Counted from the first letter of the stretch, positions 35,100 through 44,414 are shown. The stretch is DNA of 64,000 bases from CBDBGD01 sp965205235 (GCA_965205235.1 CBDBGD010000008.1:62001-126000); one strand, 5' to 3'. The notes: a model not told the origin generated them from the sequence alone. Translations and numbers: made by a program.

Positions 35100-35952
35100 G
35101 GCCCGGGGACAAGCTCCACCGGAACAGACCGGCAGCGCCTGACAGCGATGGGTAGGGCATAGCCGTTCTTACGACGCTTATCCCCGCCGGATCCACCCGG
35201 CTTCGTAGTGACGGCTCGATGAACCGCCACGCCGCCGCCAGTCCTCCGGCGACAACGCAGGCTGTCGTCCCGGTCTCCGCAGCTAGCCGGACGATAGTGT
35301 TCGCCAGCGCTTCGCCCACCCGCTGCCAGATGCCGAGGGCTGCGGCGTCTCCGGTGCTCGCCCGCCAGTAGGCCGTCTCCGGGTCCACGCCATAGTGCTC
35401 GGCGAAACGATAGCCGGAGTGCCGCCACGCGTCCGGCCAGCCCCAGCGCCTGTAGAAACGCGCTATCGCATCGGGGAAGCCGCCGGTCCCCGTTGCGACC
35501 CGGCCCTCCCGGACCAGCCCGACTGCGGTACCCGTCCCCAGTCCGATGGCGAGGAAATTGTCGAGTCGCCTGCCCTCCCCGAACCGCAGCAGTCCGCAGG
35601 CGAGCAGATTGGCGTCGGGCACGAGAATCACTGGGACGCCCCGGAGGTCTTCGAGGTGACGCCGGAGGGGGTAGCCGTGCATCGAGGGGTATGCGGACAG
35701 CTTGCTGTCGAGGACGCCGCGCTCGTAGTCGCCGAAGGATGGGAAGCCGGCGCCCAGGCCGGCCACGCGCTCGCTCCGAAAGGGCCTCAGGGCGAGGTCT
35801 ATGTCTGCCAGCACCTGTTCTCGCGTCCCGCCCGGATGGCTGGCGACCGTGTTTGTCGAGAGCACGCACCCGTCGTCGGTCACCAGGCCGGCCCGGATGC
35901 TGCTCCCTCCGACGTCCAGGCCCAGGTAGCGGCCCTCACCCGGTCCGGCCAT
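35077..35952 (-). CDS. ROK family sugar kinase-like protein
   Basis: 291 aa from the ATG at 35952. It opens YLGLDVGGSSIRAGLVTDDG, the phosphate-1 ATP motif of the ASKHA fold. VILVPDANLLACG supplies the catalytic Asp region, NFLAIGLGTGTAVGLVREG the phosphate-2 loop, and ACVVAGGLAAAW the adenosine loop. No C-x-C-G-x-x-G-C zinc motif of classical ROK glucokinases is present, so it belongs to a variant branch. The substrate is probably a hexose or derivative. The VOC gene lies 22 bases upstream on the same strand, so the two probably form a unit. Confidence 0.82.
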   Translation of the reverse strand: MAGPGEGRYLGLDVGGSSIRAGLVTDDGCVLSTNTVASHPGGTREQVLADIDLALRPFRSERVAGLGAGFPSFGDYERGVLDSKLSAYPSMHGYPLRRHLEDLRGVPVILVPDANLLACGLLRFGEGRRLDNFLAIGLGTGTAVGLVREGRVATGTGGFPDAIARFYRRWGWPDAWRHSGYRFAEHYGVDPETAYWRASTGDAAALGIWQRVGEALANTIVRLAAETGTTACVVAGGLAAAWRFIEPSLRSRVDPAGISVVRTAMPYPSLSGAAGLFRWSLSPGLRPSESA

Positions 35953-35974
35953 GCGCGCCCTCAGGGCGACGGTC

Positions 35975-36352
35975 TCAGTCGGTGATGTACGTGTGGGTGA
36001 TGACCTCCCACACGTGCCCATTCTCACACTCGAAGTAGAAGCCGCGCCCCATGTGCCGGTGGTTGATCTCGCCGTCGGTGCGCGAGCGGGGGCCGCTGCC
36101 GAACGCGACGCCCTCATCCTTGATCCGCTGCAGCACAGCATCGAACTCTGCGTCCGACGCCAGGAAGGCGTAGTGGTGCGACTGCGGACTGTCCGAGTTG
36201 TCGAAGTCGAGCGTCAGCGCATCGTTGACCTTCACAGGGGCGAAGTGCCCCCACGTCCCGTGATACTCCAGCCCGAAGAGGTGGGCGATGAACTTCGCAG
36301 ACTTCACCTTGTCGTAGGCGGGCACGATTGTGTGGTCTAGCTGCAGCGGCAT
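35975..36352 (-). CDS. VOC superfamily protein (glyoxalase/ring-cleavage dioxygenase fold)
   Basis: 125 aa. Two beta-alpha-beta-beta-beta modules: LDHTIVPAYDKVKSAKFIAH with a first-strand metal His, then SHHYAFLASDAEFDAVL, and GRGFYFECENGHVWEVITH ending with the Glu of the canonical metal site. This pattern (His, His, Glu) fits type I extradiol-dioxygenase or glyoxalase-like members. The reaction cannot be assigned. The start has AGGAACGCC upstream; it leads into the ROK gene. Confidence 0.85.
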   Translation of the reverse strand: MPLQLDHTIVPAYDKVKSAKFIAHLFGLEYHGTWGHFAPVKVNDALTLDFDNSDSPQSHHYAFLASDAEFDAVLQRIKDEGVAFGSGPRSRTDGEINHRHMGRGFYFECENGHVWEVITHTYITD

Positions 36353-36405
36353 GGCGTTCCTCCTCGATGGTTCACTCCGTACCCACTAGTGATGGTGTGG
36401 GTGGT

Positions 36406-36422
36406 GGCTCCCGCCGGGAGCC
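36406..36422 (-). terminator. Short GC-rich hairpin
   Basis: GGCTCCCGCCGGGAGCC, a perfect 17-base palindrome between the 49-aa gene and the VOC gene. It has no T tract, so it may be a pause or processing site rather than a terminator. Confidence 0.3.
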
Positions 36423-36436
36423 TCAGGCGCCTCCAC

Positions 36437-36586
36437 TCAGCATCCCGGTTGGCCGGGGTGCCCGCAGCAGCGGCTCCGCCGGCGAGCCTTGATCGACACG
36501 TTCCGCATCAGCAGCCACAGGCGAACGTGCCACGGCGCAGGGTACGTCCACAGCATTCGCAGCGAGTTCCGCATGCCGGCGAACAT
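36437..36586 (-). CDS. Small basic Cys-rich protein (49 aa), possibly leaderless
   Basis: 49 aa opening MFAGMRNSLRMLW, with a PWHVRLWLLMRNVSIKARRR helix and a C-terminal SRCCGHPGQPGC. The ending, with Cys-Cys-Gly-His and a final Cys, looks like a metal-binding or redox knuckle. I have the impression of having seen similar short basic proteins with a CCG-x-x-G-x-PGC tail in other bacteria, but cannot verify it. A TATACT box on the minus strand (36598-36593) ends exactly six bases before the ATG, and no RBS is present. The long frame extending upstream is not protein-like. Confidence 0.5.
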   Translation of the reverse strand: MFAGMRNSLRMLWTYPAPWHVRLWLLMRNVSIKARRRSRCCGHPGQPGC

Positions 36587-36765
36587 GGCGGCAGTATAGC
36601 AGGTCGGTCCTGCGGGGTGGCATGCCCGCATCCGACTGGCCTGTTCATCGACCCGGCATGTGGGTGATCCGGCACCGACTACACGATGGCCCAACAACGA
36701 AACGACTGTGGGAAACAGTCCTGAAACAGCCCAAATTCTTGCAAGTACTTCAAGGCGCCGTGCGG

Positions 36766-36771
36766 TACAAT
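36766..36771 (+). promoter_or_regulatory. -10 box TACAAT within a GGCGCCG/CGGCGCC inverted repeat
   Basis: GGCGCCG-tgcggTACAAT-CGGCGCC: the box is flanked by a perfect 7-base inverted repeat, a possible operator. It lies 107 bases before the kinase reading frame. The region 36587-36877 holds nothing else recognised. Confidence 0.4.
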
Positions 36772-36877
36772 CGGCGCCAGCCTCCGTTGCGACGCTCCAC
36801 ATTGAAGGCGCCGATGGACCTGGCTCAAGCCCTGGCCCACGCAACGCGCATTCACTTGAGGAAGAGAGGTTGAGTCG

Positions 36878-38364
36878 GTGGCGAAGACCGGGCAGGACAT
36901 TACGGAGCTCCAGGAGCTTGAGCGTACTCGCGCCGAGTTCCTGGCCATGGTCAGCCATGATCTCCGGGGGCCTCTGACCTCCATCAAGGGGGCTGCCACA
37001 ACCGTACTCGGGGCCGAGTCGCCTTACGGCGCCGCTGAGATGGTGCAGTTCTTCCGCATCATCGACCGGCAGGCCGACCAGATGAGCAGACTGATCAACG
37101 ACCTGCTCGACGTAGCGCGCATCGAGACGGCAACGCTGCCCGTCAACCCCGAGCCGGCCTTCGTAGCTGCACTGGTTGGACGAGGCCAGGAGCGCCTTCC
37201 AGTGTGGAGGGAACACACATCCCATCCGCGTCGATCTGTCGCCGGACCTGCCTCGAGTGATGGCGGACCGCCGGCGCATTGCGCAAGTGCTGGGCAACCT
37301 GCTCTCCAACGCTGCGCGGCGATCGTCGGAGTCGTCCCTGAATCCGAGTGAGCGCCATGGTCGAGGGTCCCCATGTGGCGGTGTCTGTGGAATACCGGGG
37401 CGCCGGCCTGGACCCCGAACGGATGCTCCTTCTCTTTCAGAAACCCTCACGGCTGGAGAAGGACGAACGAGGCGATACCGATCCAGGTCTATGGATAAGC
37501 AAGGGAATCGTCGAGGCCCACGGTGGTCGGATATGGGCCGAGAGCGACGGACCAGGTCGCGGAGCAAAGTTCATCTTCACGATTCCGGTGTTGGAGGAGA
37601 CCGCATCTCACGCGGTCGCCGCACCTGCGACGCCGATGGTGGACGCTCAGCGTATGGGAACGGAGCAGGTGCGTATCCTCACGGTGGACGACGACCCTCA
37701 GATGCTTGGCTACCTTCACGACGTCCTCACCAAGGCCGGCTACGCGTCAGCGGTCACCGGCGACCCGATAGAGGCCTTGCACCTCCTGGAGGCCAGGCGC
37801 CCCCATCTGGTGTTGCTGGACTTGGTTCTGCCGGGCACCGACGGCGTCGAACTGTTGAAGGACATCCGCACCATGGCCGACGTCCCCGTCATCTTCATTT
37901 CAGCCTACGGCCAAGAGGATGTGGTCCGCCAGGGCCTTGGACATGGGGGCCGAGGACTACCTGGTGAAACCCTTGTCGCCTACGGAATTGGCGGCGAGGA
38001 TTCGAGCGGCCCTGCGGAGCAGAGCGGCCCTGGAGGCCAGCCGAGCCGCCTGCGCCCTATGTCTGGGAAGGCCTGGTTGTGGACTTTGCGGCGCGCAACG
38101 TCAGCCTCGCAGGCCGCTCGGTAAGGCTGACCGCCATAGAGTTCCGGCTCCTAGCTGAGCTTGCAGCAAATGCCGGCAGGGACGCTGACCTACCGCCATC
38201 TCCTGGATCGAGTCTGGGACCAGCGGGGCGATGGCGACCTGAGGCCCATGCGGAGCGCCATGAGGAGCCTCCGCCGCAAGCTGAAAGACGATGCGAACAA
38301 TCCTACCTATGTCTTCACCGAGCCTCGTGTCGGCTATCGTATGCCCAAGCACGGGACCTACTGA
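36878..38364 (+). pseudogene. Hybrid histidine kinase - receiver - winged-helix regulator, five +1 frameshifts
   Basis: Joining frames gives about 493 aa in one chain: HisKA with FLAMVSHDLRGPLTSIKG (phospho-His intact); an HATPase domain with the N box QVLGNLLSNAAR; a receiver with ILTVDDDP, LVLLDLVLPG (phospho-Asp) and DYLVKP (Lys); and an OmpR-type DNA-binding domain with LTAIEFRLLAELAANAGR, TYRHLLDRVW and VFTEPRVGYRM. Shifts occur near 37177, 37341, 37933, 38054 and 38180, each equal to one inserted base. The ATP-binding G1 box is SVEYRGAG (Asp lost) and G2 reads TDPGLWISKG instead of G-x-G-L-G-L. Kinase activity therefore looks lost even apart from the shifts. The intact Chloroflexota homologues I know of carry an N-terminal PAS domain, absent here. 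Confidence 0.82.
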
Positions 38365-38459
38365 GCAGAAGAGTCGTAGGCTTGGCATGGTCCGAACAGC
38401 CATGGCGGTGGGGGCTCCCGGGGAGACGATCGCTTCTACTCAGCCATGGGGCACAGAGG

Positions 38460-38532
38460 TGGAGCTGGGGGGACTCGAACCCCCGACCCCCTGCGTGCAA
38501 AGCAGGTGCTCTCCCATCTGAGCTACAGCCCC
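38460..38532 (-). tRNA. tRNA-Ala (anticodon TGC)
   Basis: A complete 73-nt cloverleaf on the minus strand. The acceptor GGGGCTG pairs with CAGCTCC and includes the G3-U70 wobble pair that defines alanine identity; discriminator A. Anticodon stem CCTGC/GCAGG around TTTGCAC gives TGC. The T arm GGGGG TTCGAGT CCCCC is perfect. No CCA encoded. Confidence 0.96.
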
Positions 38533-38649
38533 GTGTCCCTGGCCGCGCCGCCTGACGGCAGGCGGGCCGAACCATTACAGCAGCCGCCCTGAGGGCTTGT
38601 CAACGCGGCGGGTGCCCAAGCGTTCCTGTTCTCGACGGGGGAAATGGGC

Positions 38650-38655
38650 TAGAAT
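38650..38655 (+). promoter_or_regulatory. -10 box TAGAAT before ilvD
   Basis: GGCTAGAAT, 28 bases upstream of the ilvD ATG, which itself has CCAGGAGG. Confidence 0.45.
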
Positions 38656-38682
38656 CACCCACAGTCCCGCCAGGAGGCCCCC

Positions 38683-40372
38683 ATGAGTACGCAGACGCTC
38701 CGACGACTCAAGCCCCGCAGCCACGTGGTTACCGACGGCCCCGATAGGGCCGGCGCACGCGCCATGCTGCGGGCCACCGGCCTGACCGACGATGACTTCA
38801 ACAAGCCCTTCGTCGCCGTGGCCAACCTAGCCTCTGACATCACCCCCTGCAACGTCCACCTCTCCCGCCTCGCGCAGCAGACCAAGGACGGCATCCGCGC
38901 CGCGGGCAGCGTCCCCTTCCCTCTTCGGCACCATCACCGTGAGCGACGCCATCTCCATGGGCACCGAGGGCATGAAGGGCTCCTTGGTCAGCCGCGAGGT
39001 CATCGCCGACTCCATCGAGACCGTCTGCTTTGCCGAGAGCATGGACAGCCTCGTCATCGTCGGCGGCTGCGACAAGAACATGCCCGGCGCGGTCATGGCC
39101 ATCGCCCGGCTGGACCTCCCGTCGATCTTCTTCTACGGCGGCACCATCATGCCCGGCCGCCACCAGGGCGGGGACGTCACCATCCAGGACGTGTACGAGG
39201 CGTACGGCGAGTTCTCCGCGGGCACCACCTCCCTGGAGGACCTCATCGCACTGGAGCGGGTGGCCTGCCCCGGCCCCGGCTCCTGCGCCGCTCTCTACAC
39301 GGCGAACACCATGGCCTCCGCTATCGAGGCTCTGGGGCTGTCCCTCCCTGGCGCCTCCTCCATCCCCGCCGTCGACCCCCGCATCGACGAGGCGGCGTTC
39401 AGGGTTGGGCGAGCCCTGCAGCACCTCCAGGAGGAGGGCATCACCGCTCGCGACATCCTGACGCGCAAGGCGCTCGAGAACGCCATCACCGTCGTCCTGG
39501 CCATGGGCGGGTCGACCAACGCCGTCCTGCACCTGCTGGCCATCGCCCACGAGGCCGAGGTCCCGCTGGAGATCGACGACTTTGACCGGCTGAGCCGCAG
39601 CACACCCTACATCGGCGATCTGCGGCCCGGCGGGCGCTTCGTCATGTCGGACCTCGACGCGGTTGGCGGCGTCCCCGTGGTGATGAAGGAGCTGCTGGAC
39701 GCCGGCCTCCTCCACGGCGACACCCTCACGGTGACCGGCCGGACGCTGGAGGAGAACCTCGCGGACGTGGACCTCGCGCCCGACGGCCGCGTGGTCCACA
39801 CCGTCCCCAACTCGCGCAGTCCCACGGGCGGGCTGGTCATCCTGCGAGGCAACCTGGCCCCGGAAGGCGCCGTGCTGAAAGTGGCCGGCTCCCGCTACCT
39901 CGCGCACGAGGGCCCGGCGCGAGTCTTCGACTCGGAGCGGGAGGCGTTCCAGGCCGTGAGCGAGGGACGCATCGGCCCCGGCGACGTGGTCGTCATCCGT
40001 TACGAAGGCCCCGTGGGCGGCCCCGGCATGCAGGAGATGCTGTCGGTCACGGCGGCCATCATGGGTCGGGGCCTGGGCGAAAGCGTCATGCTGGTCACCG
40101 ACGGCCGCTTCTCCGGCGCAACCCACGGCCCGATGATCGGGCACGTGGCCCCGGAGGCGGCGGTGGGCGGCCCGCTCGCGCTGCTGGAGGACGGCGACGT
40201 CGTGACCCTCGACGTGGAGGACCGAGCGCTGACCGTGCGCCTCTCGAACGAGGAGCTGGCACGGCGCCGAGACGCGTGGCAACCCATGCCGCCCCGCTAC
40301 ACCCGCGGCGTCCTGGCGAAGTACGCGCGCATGGTCTCCTCCGCCTCCGTCGGCGCCGTCACGACGGGGTAG
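38683..40372 (+). pseudogene. ilvD: Dihydroxy-acid dehydratase, one frameshift near codon 80
   Basis: Corrected length 562 aa, normal for IlvD. It dehydrates 2,3-dihydroxy acids in valine/isoleucine synthesis using an iron-sulfur cluster. The first frame carries LKPRSHVVTDGPDRAGARAM and ITPCNVHLSRLA (cluster Cys). At about 38919-38921 one extra C breaks the frame; removing it gives GSVPFLFGTITVSDAISMGT. The second frame has VGGCDKNMPG and ACPGPGSCAALYTANTM (the other two cluster Cys), MGGSTNAVLHLLAI, and RYEGPVGGPGMQEML near the C-terminus. All key residues are intact. As this is normally an essential biosynthetic gene, I judge the shift a likely base-calling error; if real, the strain would lack this copy. 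Confidence 0.88.
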
Positions 40373-40380
40373 CGAAACAT

Positions 40381-40481
40381 CGTCGTTCCTGCGGAGGCAG
40401 GAATCTCGCATCCTTCCCCCTCTCCCTCTGGGAGAGGGTTGGGGTGAGGGTTCCGCGTTCGCCCTGAGCTTGTCGAAGGGC
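40381..40481. repeat. Composite of three REP-like palindromes
   Basis: In order: GTTCCTGCGGAGGCAGGAAT (type C, 40384-40403), CCCCTCTCCCTCTGGGAGAG plus TGGGGTGAGGG (type B, about 40417-40450), and a reversed TTCGACAAGCTCAGGGCGAA (type A, 40456-40480). All three types recur in other intergenic gaps. It lies between converging ilvD and the PrpD-family gene. Confidence 0.7.
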
Positions 40482-40486
40482 GAGCC

Positions 40487-41887
40487 TCACCCCCGCGCCA
40501 CCACCGCCGCCACCAACGGCCCCACGTCGTCGAGTTCCTCCACGCGCGTGATCAGCTCCAGCGCCGCCGCGACCTGCGCGTCGGGCAGGACGCCCTGCGC
40601 GCAGTCCCGGAACTTCCCCTCGATCTCCGCCCACGACATCGGCCGCTCCGGCGTACCGCGAGAGGTCGAAGCGTCGCTGTGGAGCGTGCGCCCGTCCGTG
40701 AGCCGCACGTCGAGCACCGACCGCATCCGCTCGGTCCCCAGCGCCTCCACCTCGGGCGAGTGGTAGGTGTACACGCGGGCCATCATCGCCCGGACCTCCG
40801 GGCTGCGCACCACCTCGTCGGTGAACTCGGCGACGCCCGCGCGACGGCGCAGCACCAGGATGGCCAGGCAGAACTGGAGGCTGAACTTCCCCTCAAGGCC
40901 CGACTGCGGGTCCAGGTAGCGGAGGGGCTGCAGGATGTTCTTCCCCGCGCCCACGCGCACCTCCTCGACGTCCTCCGGTGCGACGTCGTGGGCCGTCAGC
41001 AGGTCGAGCATCGCGTCCATGGTGGGGTGGGCCAGCGAGCCGCACGGGTACGGCTTGACCGACACCCCCGGCCATTCGAGCGTGTAGGGCGCGCCCAGGC
41101 GGCCCAGCACCCGCTCCGGCTCCGCGCCGCCGCCCGTGACCTGGAAGAAGCCCCACTGGCCGTCCAGCGCGGCGGGGTCGGCCTGGTACCCCAGCCCCGC
41201 CAGGCGAGCGGCCACGATGCCGTTCTCCGCCGCGGCTCCGGCGTGGTAGGGCTTGGTCATCGTGCCGAAGTTCGCCCTCAGCCCCGCTCCCTTCGACGCT
41301 GCGATGCCCAGCGCGAACCGGGTCTGCTCCGCCGTCAGCCCCCGAAGCTGCGCCGCGGCGGCCGTCGCCCCGAACACGCCCACGGTCCCCGTGGTGTGGA
41401 AGCCCTGCATGTAGTGCGTGGGGCTGATCGCCTCCGCGAGCTTGCACGAGACCTCGATGCCCGTGCCCAGCGCGGCCAGGAACGCTGCGCCGCTCGCGCC
41501 CGTCTCCTCGGCCACCGCCAGCGCCGATGCCAGCACCGGTACCGTGGGGTGCGTGAGGAGGCCGTAGACCCGGTCGGGCGTGGTCGAAAGCTGCGTGTCG
41601 TCGTAGTCCTCGGCGTGGCCGGCGACGCCGTTGGCCAGCGCCGCCAGGGACGACGACGTCCGCGTGGCAGTGCCCACGACCGCTGCCCTCGCCGGCGCCC
41701 CCTGCTCCCGCACGTACTGCTGCACCACCCGCGAGCAGCCGGCGGGGACGCCCGCCAGCATGACGCCCAGGCCGTCGGCCAGGCACCGGCGCAGCTCGTA
41801 TTGGACGCCTGCGGGTATGGCCGCGAGGCTCATCCCATGGATGTAGTCGACCACCTCTTGCGTGACGGTCCGCTCTGTCGTTGACAT
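40487..41887 (-). CDS. MmgE/PrpD family protein (2-methylcitrate dehydratase-like)
   Basis: 466 aa. The all-helical N-terminal domain starts VTQEVVDYIHGMSLAAIP and has LADGLGVMLAG. ANGVAGHAEDYDDTQLST is the conserved H-A-x-D-Y/F-D-D-T active-site loop (about 88-105); SKGAGLRANFGTMTKPYHAG is the second signature with the K-P-x-H pair; then VKPYPCGSLAHPTMDAML. The family dehydrates 2-methylcitrate or acts on cis-aconitate and related acids. No propionate-catabolism genes accompany it, so the true substrate is open. It is downstream of, and 30 bases from, an MFS carrier that could import the acid. Confidence 0.9.
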   Translation of the reverse strand: MSTTERTVTQEVVDYIHGMSLAAIPAGVQYELRRCLADGLGVMLAGVPAGCSRVVQQYVREQGAPARAAVVGTATRTSSSLAALANGVAGHAEDYDDTQLSTTPDRVYGLLTHPTVPVLASALAVAEETGASGAAFLAALGTGIEVSCKLAEAISPTHYMQGFHTTGTVGVFGATAAAAQLRGLTAEQTRFALGIAASKGAGLRANFGTMTKPYHAGAAAENGIVAARLAGLGYQADPAALDGQWGFFQVTGGGAEPERVLGRLGAPYTLEWPGVSVKPYPCGSLAHPTMDAMLDLLTAHDVAPEDVEEVRVGAGKNILQPLRYLDPQSGLEGKFSLQFCLAILVLRRRAGVAEFTDEVVRSPEVRAMMARVYTYHSPEVEALGTERMRSVLDVRLTDGRTLHSDASTSRGTPERPMSWAEIEGKFRDCAQGVLPDAQVAAALELITRVEELDDVGPLVAAVVARG

Positions 41888-41917
41888 AAAGCCTTCACCT
41901 CGCTTGGGGCTGTGTTG

Positions 41918-43207
41918 CTAGGCCGTCGGCGTCGCCTGCTTCTGCGGCGGGCGCGCCAGGAGCGCCGCCGCGGCGCACGCCGTCGGCATGGCCAGGAAGA
42001 CCAGGATCGCTGTCGTGTAGCCGTCCGTCAGGTCGAACAGGAGTCCGAAGGGCAGCGGGCCCAGGGCGGCGAAGCCTACCATGCACGTGGACACGATGCC
42101 GCGGATGCTGCCGAGGTGCCGCCGCCCGTAGTAGTTGGGCCAGATGACTGCGTTGGTGGTCATCGAGAAGCCTCCGCCCAGGCCCAGCATTCCGCCGTAC
42201 ACAAGGGCCTGCCAGGGCTCAGAGATGGCGAATATCCAGAGCATGTTGAGCGTCAGGATACCCTGCGACGCCGCCAGGAGGAACCGGTTGGGCAGCTTGT
42301 CCGCCAGGTATCCCGCTACGAACGTGCCCGCTAGCGACATGGGCGCCGATACGCTCAGCACGGTGGCCGCCAGGTCTGAGTCCAAGCCGCGGCTGGTGAT
42401 GACCGACACCATGTGGAAGATCAGGGCGGTGCTAATGAGCGAGTGCGACGAGCTGGCGAAGAGCAGCAGCCAGAAGCTGGGCGTCCGCGTGGCCTCTCTC
42501 AGCGAGAAGTTGACCTCCCGGACTGCCGGGGCGGAGCGCGTGGGCCCCGCGCTCGGGGGCTCCGCCTTTGCGCCGTCGGGCCGGAGGCCGATGGCCTCGG
42601 GGTTCCGGTGCGCCAGCAGCGCCAGCGGCGTGACCGCCCAGATGATCACCGCAAGCCCCGTCCACGCGCCCTGCCACCCCCATCGTGAGATGAAGAGGTG
42701 GATCAGCGGTGGAAAGGCCGCCCGGCTCGCCACCGCTCCCAGCGTGGAGAGGGCCATGGCCCTCCCTCGGAATCGCACGAACCATAGGGCGACCAGCGTC
42801 GTCCCGATGAGCGACAGCGACCCCTGCCCCAGCGTTCGGATGGCGGCGAACCCGGCGTACAGCTCCCAGGGCTCGTCCACCTGGCTCATCCACAGTGCCG
42901 CAAAGCCGAACAGCACCCCCACGACCATCATCAGCACCCGCGCGCCGTGCCTGTCGAGCATGCGGCCCACCAGCACCATGACCGCCGCCGCGGTCAGCGA
43001 CCCCGCCGTGTACAGCCCTGACACCAGCGTCCGCGACCACGACGTGTCGCTGATGATCGGGTCGACGAAGACGGAGACGGAGTAGGTCTGCCCAGGCCCG
43101 GAGATGAACAGCGCCATGCTGGCGACGGGCAGGATGACCCAGCCGTAGTAGAAGGGAAGGCGAGCAGCGAAGGAGGGGCGGCCTGAGGACGAGCGGGGAG
43201 TACTCAC
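41918..43207 (-). CDS. MFS transporter, monocarboxylate / oxalate-formate antiporter type
   Basis: 429 aa with twelve predicted helices. The start PFYYGWVILPVASMALFIS carries the YYGW signature of the MCT/OFA branch. VGRMLDRHGARVLMM is the A-like loop between helices 2 and 3, and the loop around 195-230 is the central cytosolic linker. YLADKLPNRFLLA repeats the loop motif in the second half. Members move monocarboxylates or dicarboxylates across the inner membrane. Coupling with the downstream PrpD-type enzyme suggests uptake of a tricarboxylate-like or short-chain acid, which is inference. Confidence 0.9.
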   Translation of the reverse strand: MSTPRSSSGRPSFAARLPFYYGWVILPVASMALFISGPGQTYSVSVFVDPIISDTSWSRTLVSGLYTAGSLTAAAVMVLVGRMLDRHGARVLMMVVGVLFGFAALWMSQVDEPWELYAGFAAIRTLGQGSLSLIGTTLVALWFVRFRGRAMALSTLGAVASRAAFPPLIHLFISRWGWQGAWTGLAVIIWAVTPLALLAHRNPEAIGLRPDGAKAEPPSAGPTRSAPAVREVNFSLREATRTPSFWLLLFASSSHSLISTALIFHMVSVITSRGLDSDLAATVLSVSAPMSLAGTFVAGYLADKLPNRFLLAASQGILTLNMLWIFAISEPWQALVYGGMLGLGGGFSMTTNAVIWPNYYGRRHLGSIRGIVSTCMVGFAALGPLPFGLLFDLTDGYTTAILVFLAMPTACAAAALLARPPQKQATPTA

Positions 43208-43260
43208 GCCCCCGCATTATAGGCAGCCGCCCCCGCTTCAACAAGGCGAGGGGTCATGTC

Positions 43261-43310
43261 CCACCTCTCCCCGTGGGAGAGGTCGACGCGCAGCGTCGGG
43301 TGAGGGGCCG
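43261..43310. repeat. REP-like palindrome type B
   Basis: CCACCTCTCCCCGTGGGAGA, then GGTCGACGCGCAGCGTCGGGTGAGGGG: two small stems in a row. The same unit in opposite orientation lies at about 58603-58650. Confidence 0.6.
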
Positions 43311-43325
43311 CGCGCCGCTGCGTGG

Positions 43326-44309
43326 CTAGGACAGCTGCAACTGCACCTGCGACGGGTCCTGTCCGCAATGCTCGAGCAAGCGAATGGAGCGGCGGATCGA
43401 CGAAATGGCGGTCAATCTGGTTTCGAGAATGATCCCGTTGGCAACACGGAATGGGCGATAGAACTCTCTGGAGTCGGGATGTTTGCCGTCCCTACTCAGG
43501 ATAAACTGCCCTCCTCCTGTCGTGGAATCCCTGAGTAAATCTGGCAATTCTGCCTGGAGGTCAGGCGTCCTGTATTGATGGAGCCAAACGAGCCGTTTGG
43601 ACGAGCACATGCCCGCCAATATGTGGTGAGCTGCTTTCGCTCCCGTCTGGAAACTTCATGGCCTTGGGGCCGCAGGCTTTGCGAACGGGTTCAAAATCTT
43701 GGTTCAATGCCGTCCAGCCTGCAGGAGGCGCAAGGGGTGTAGAAGTCGGAGGAGGTGTCGTGGGTACAAGATCGAGCGGTGGTTGCGTGGACACCACCGG
43801 CGGAAGTGCGCTGCCTTGTGGGAGCCATCGACGATACTGCGTCGCCGCCAGAGGCCCAGTAGCTGTAGGGCGCACTTGGCAGTCTCATCCGACACGATGG
43901 ACGTCTGTCAGCACTTTCTTTGGCCCATCAAAGATATCGTAGAGTTCCCACAAGTCTCCGTTGGTAAAGGCGCAGTAGCGAACTTTGGCCATGTTCTTGA
44001 TGTATTCTGAGACGGCATACGAGACGGCCTGCTCTATGGGAGCGTCTCTTCCAGAGAGCCTCTTGGCCTCGACGAACACCAAGGTCCTGCCACTATCGTC
44101 CAGGAGAGCGTAGTCAGCCCAGCCCTTGTAGGTCCTCTGGGTTCAATTGTCACCAAGGAAGGGTCGGAGACGTCCCATCCCAAGGCCTGCAGCATTGGGT
44201 CTATCAGGGTGATTCGAGTCTGGAGCTCGTTGTCTTGAATCTCGCCTCTCTGTGCTCCTTGATGCGCTTCTTCAGGCGTTCGATGGTGTCGACTGAGCTC
44301 GTCCAGCAC
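43326..44309 (-). pseudogene. Remnant of a type I restriction R-subunit N-terminal-domain (HsdR_N-like) nuclease protein
   Basis: At least five reading-frame changes break this gene. Pieces in order from 44309: LDELS, then in another frame DTIERLKKRIKEHRE, then NELQTRITLIDPMLQALGWD; next WADYALLDDSGRTLVFVEAK, a PD-(D/E)xK-type core with D...E-A-K; YCAFTNGDLWELYDIFDGPK; then KCALQLLGLWRR; a Pro-rich linker and WTALNQDFEPVRKACGPKAM; finally SREFYRPFRVANGIILETRL and RRSIRLLEHCGQDPSQVQLQ. This matches stand-alone proteins with an HsdR N-terminal domain thought to be nucleases. Shifts of both signs are needed, unlike the clean +1 errors elsewhere, so true decay is likely. No HsdM or HsdS is nearby. 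Confidence 0.7.
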
Positions 44310-44408
44310 GGTTGCTTCCCTCCCCGCACGCGTGGCGCTTACCCGGCCCCATTATAGACGGTCGTCAAGGGTGCGCCGCTCGCGCATGCCCCCGCGCCCC
44401 ATCGCGCG

Positions 44409-44414
44409 TATACT
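44409..44414 (+). promoter_or_regulatory. -10 box TATACT before the S9 peptidase gene
   Basis: GCGTATACTACG, 34 bases before the ATG at 44449, which has GCAGGAGG. Confidence 0.45.
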
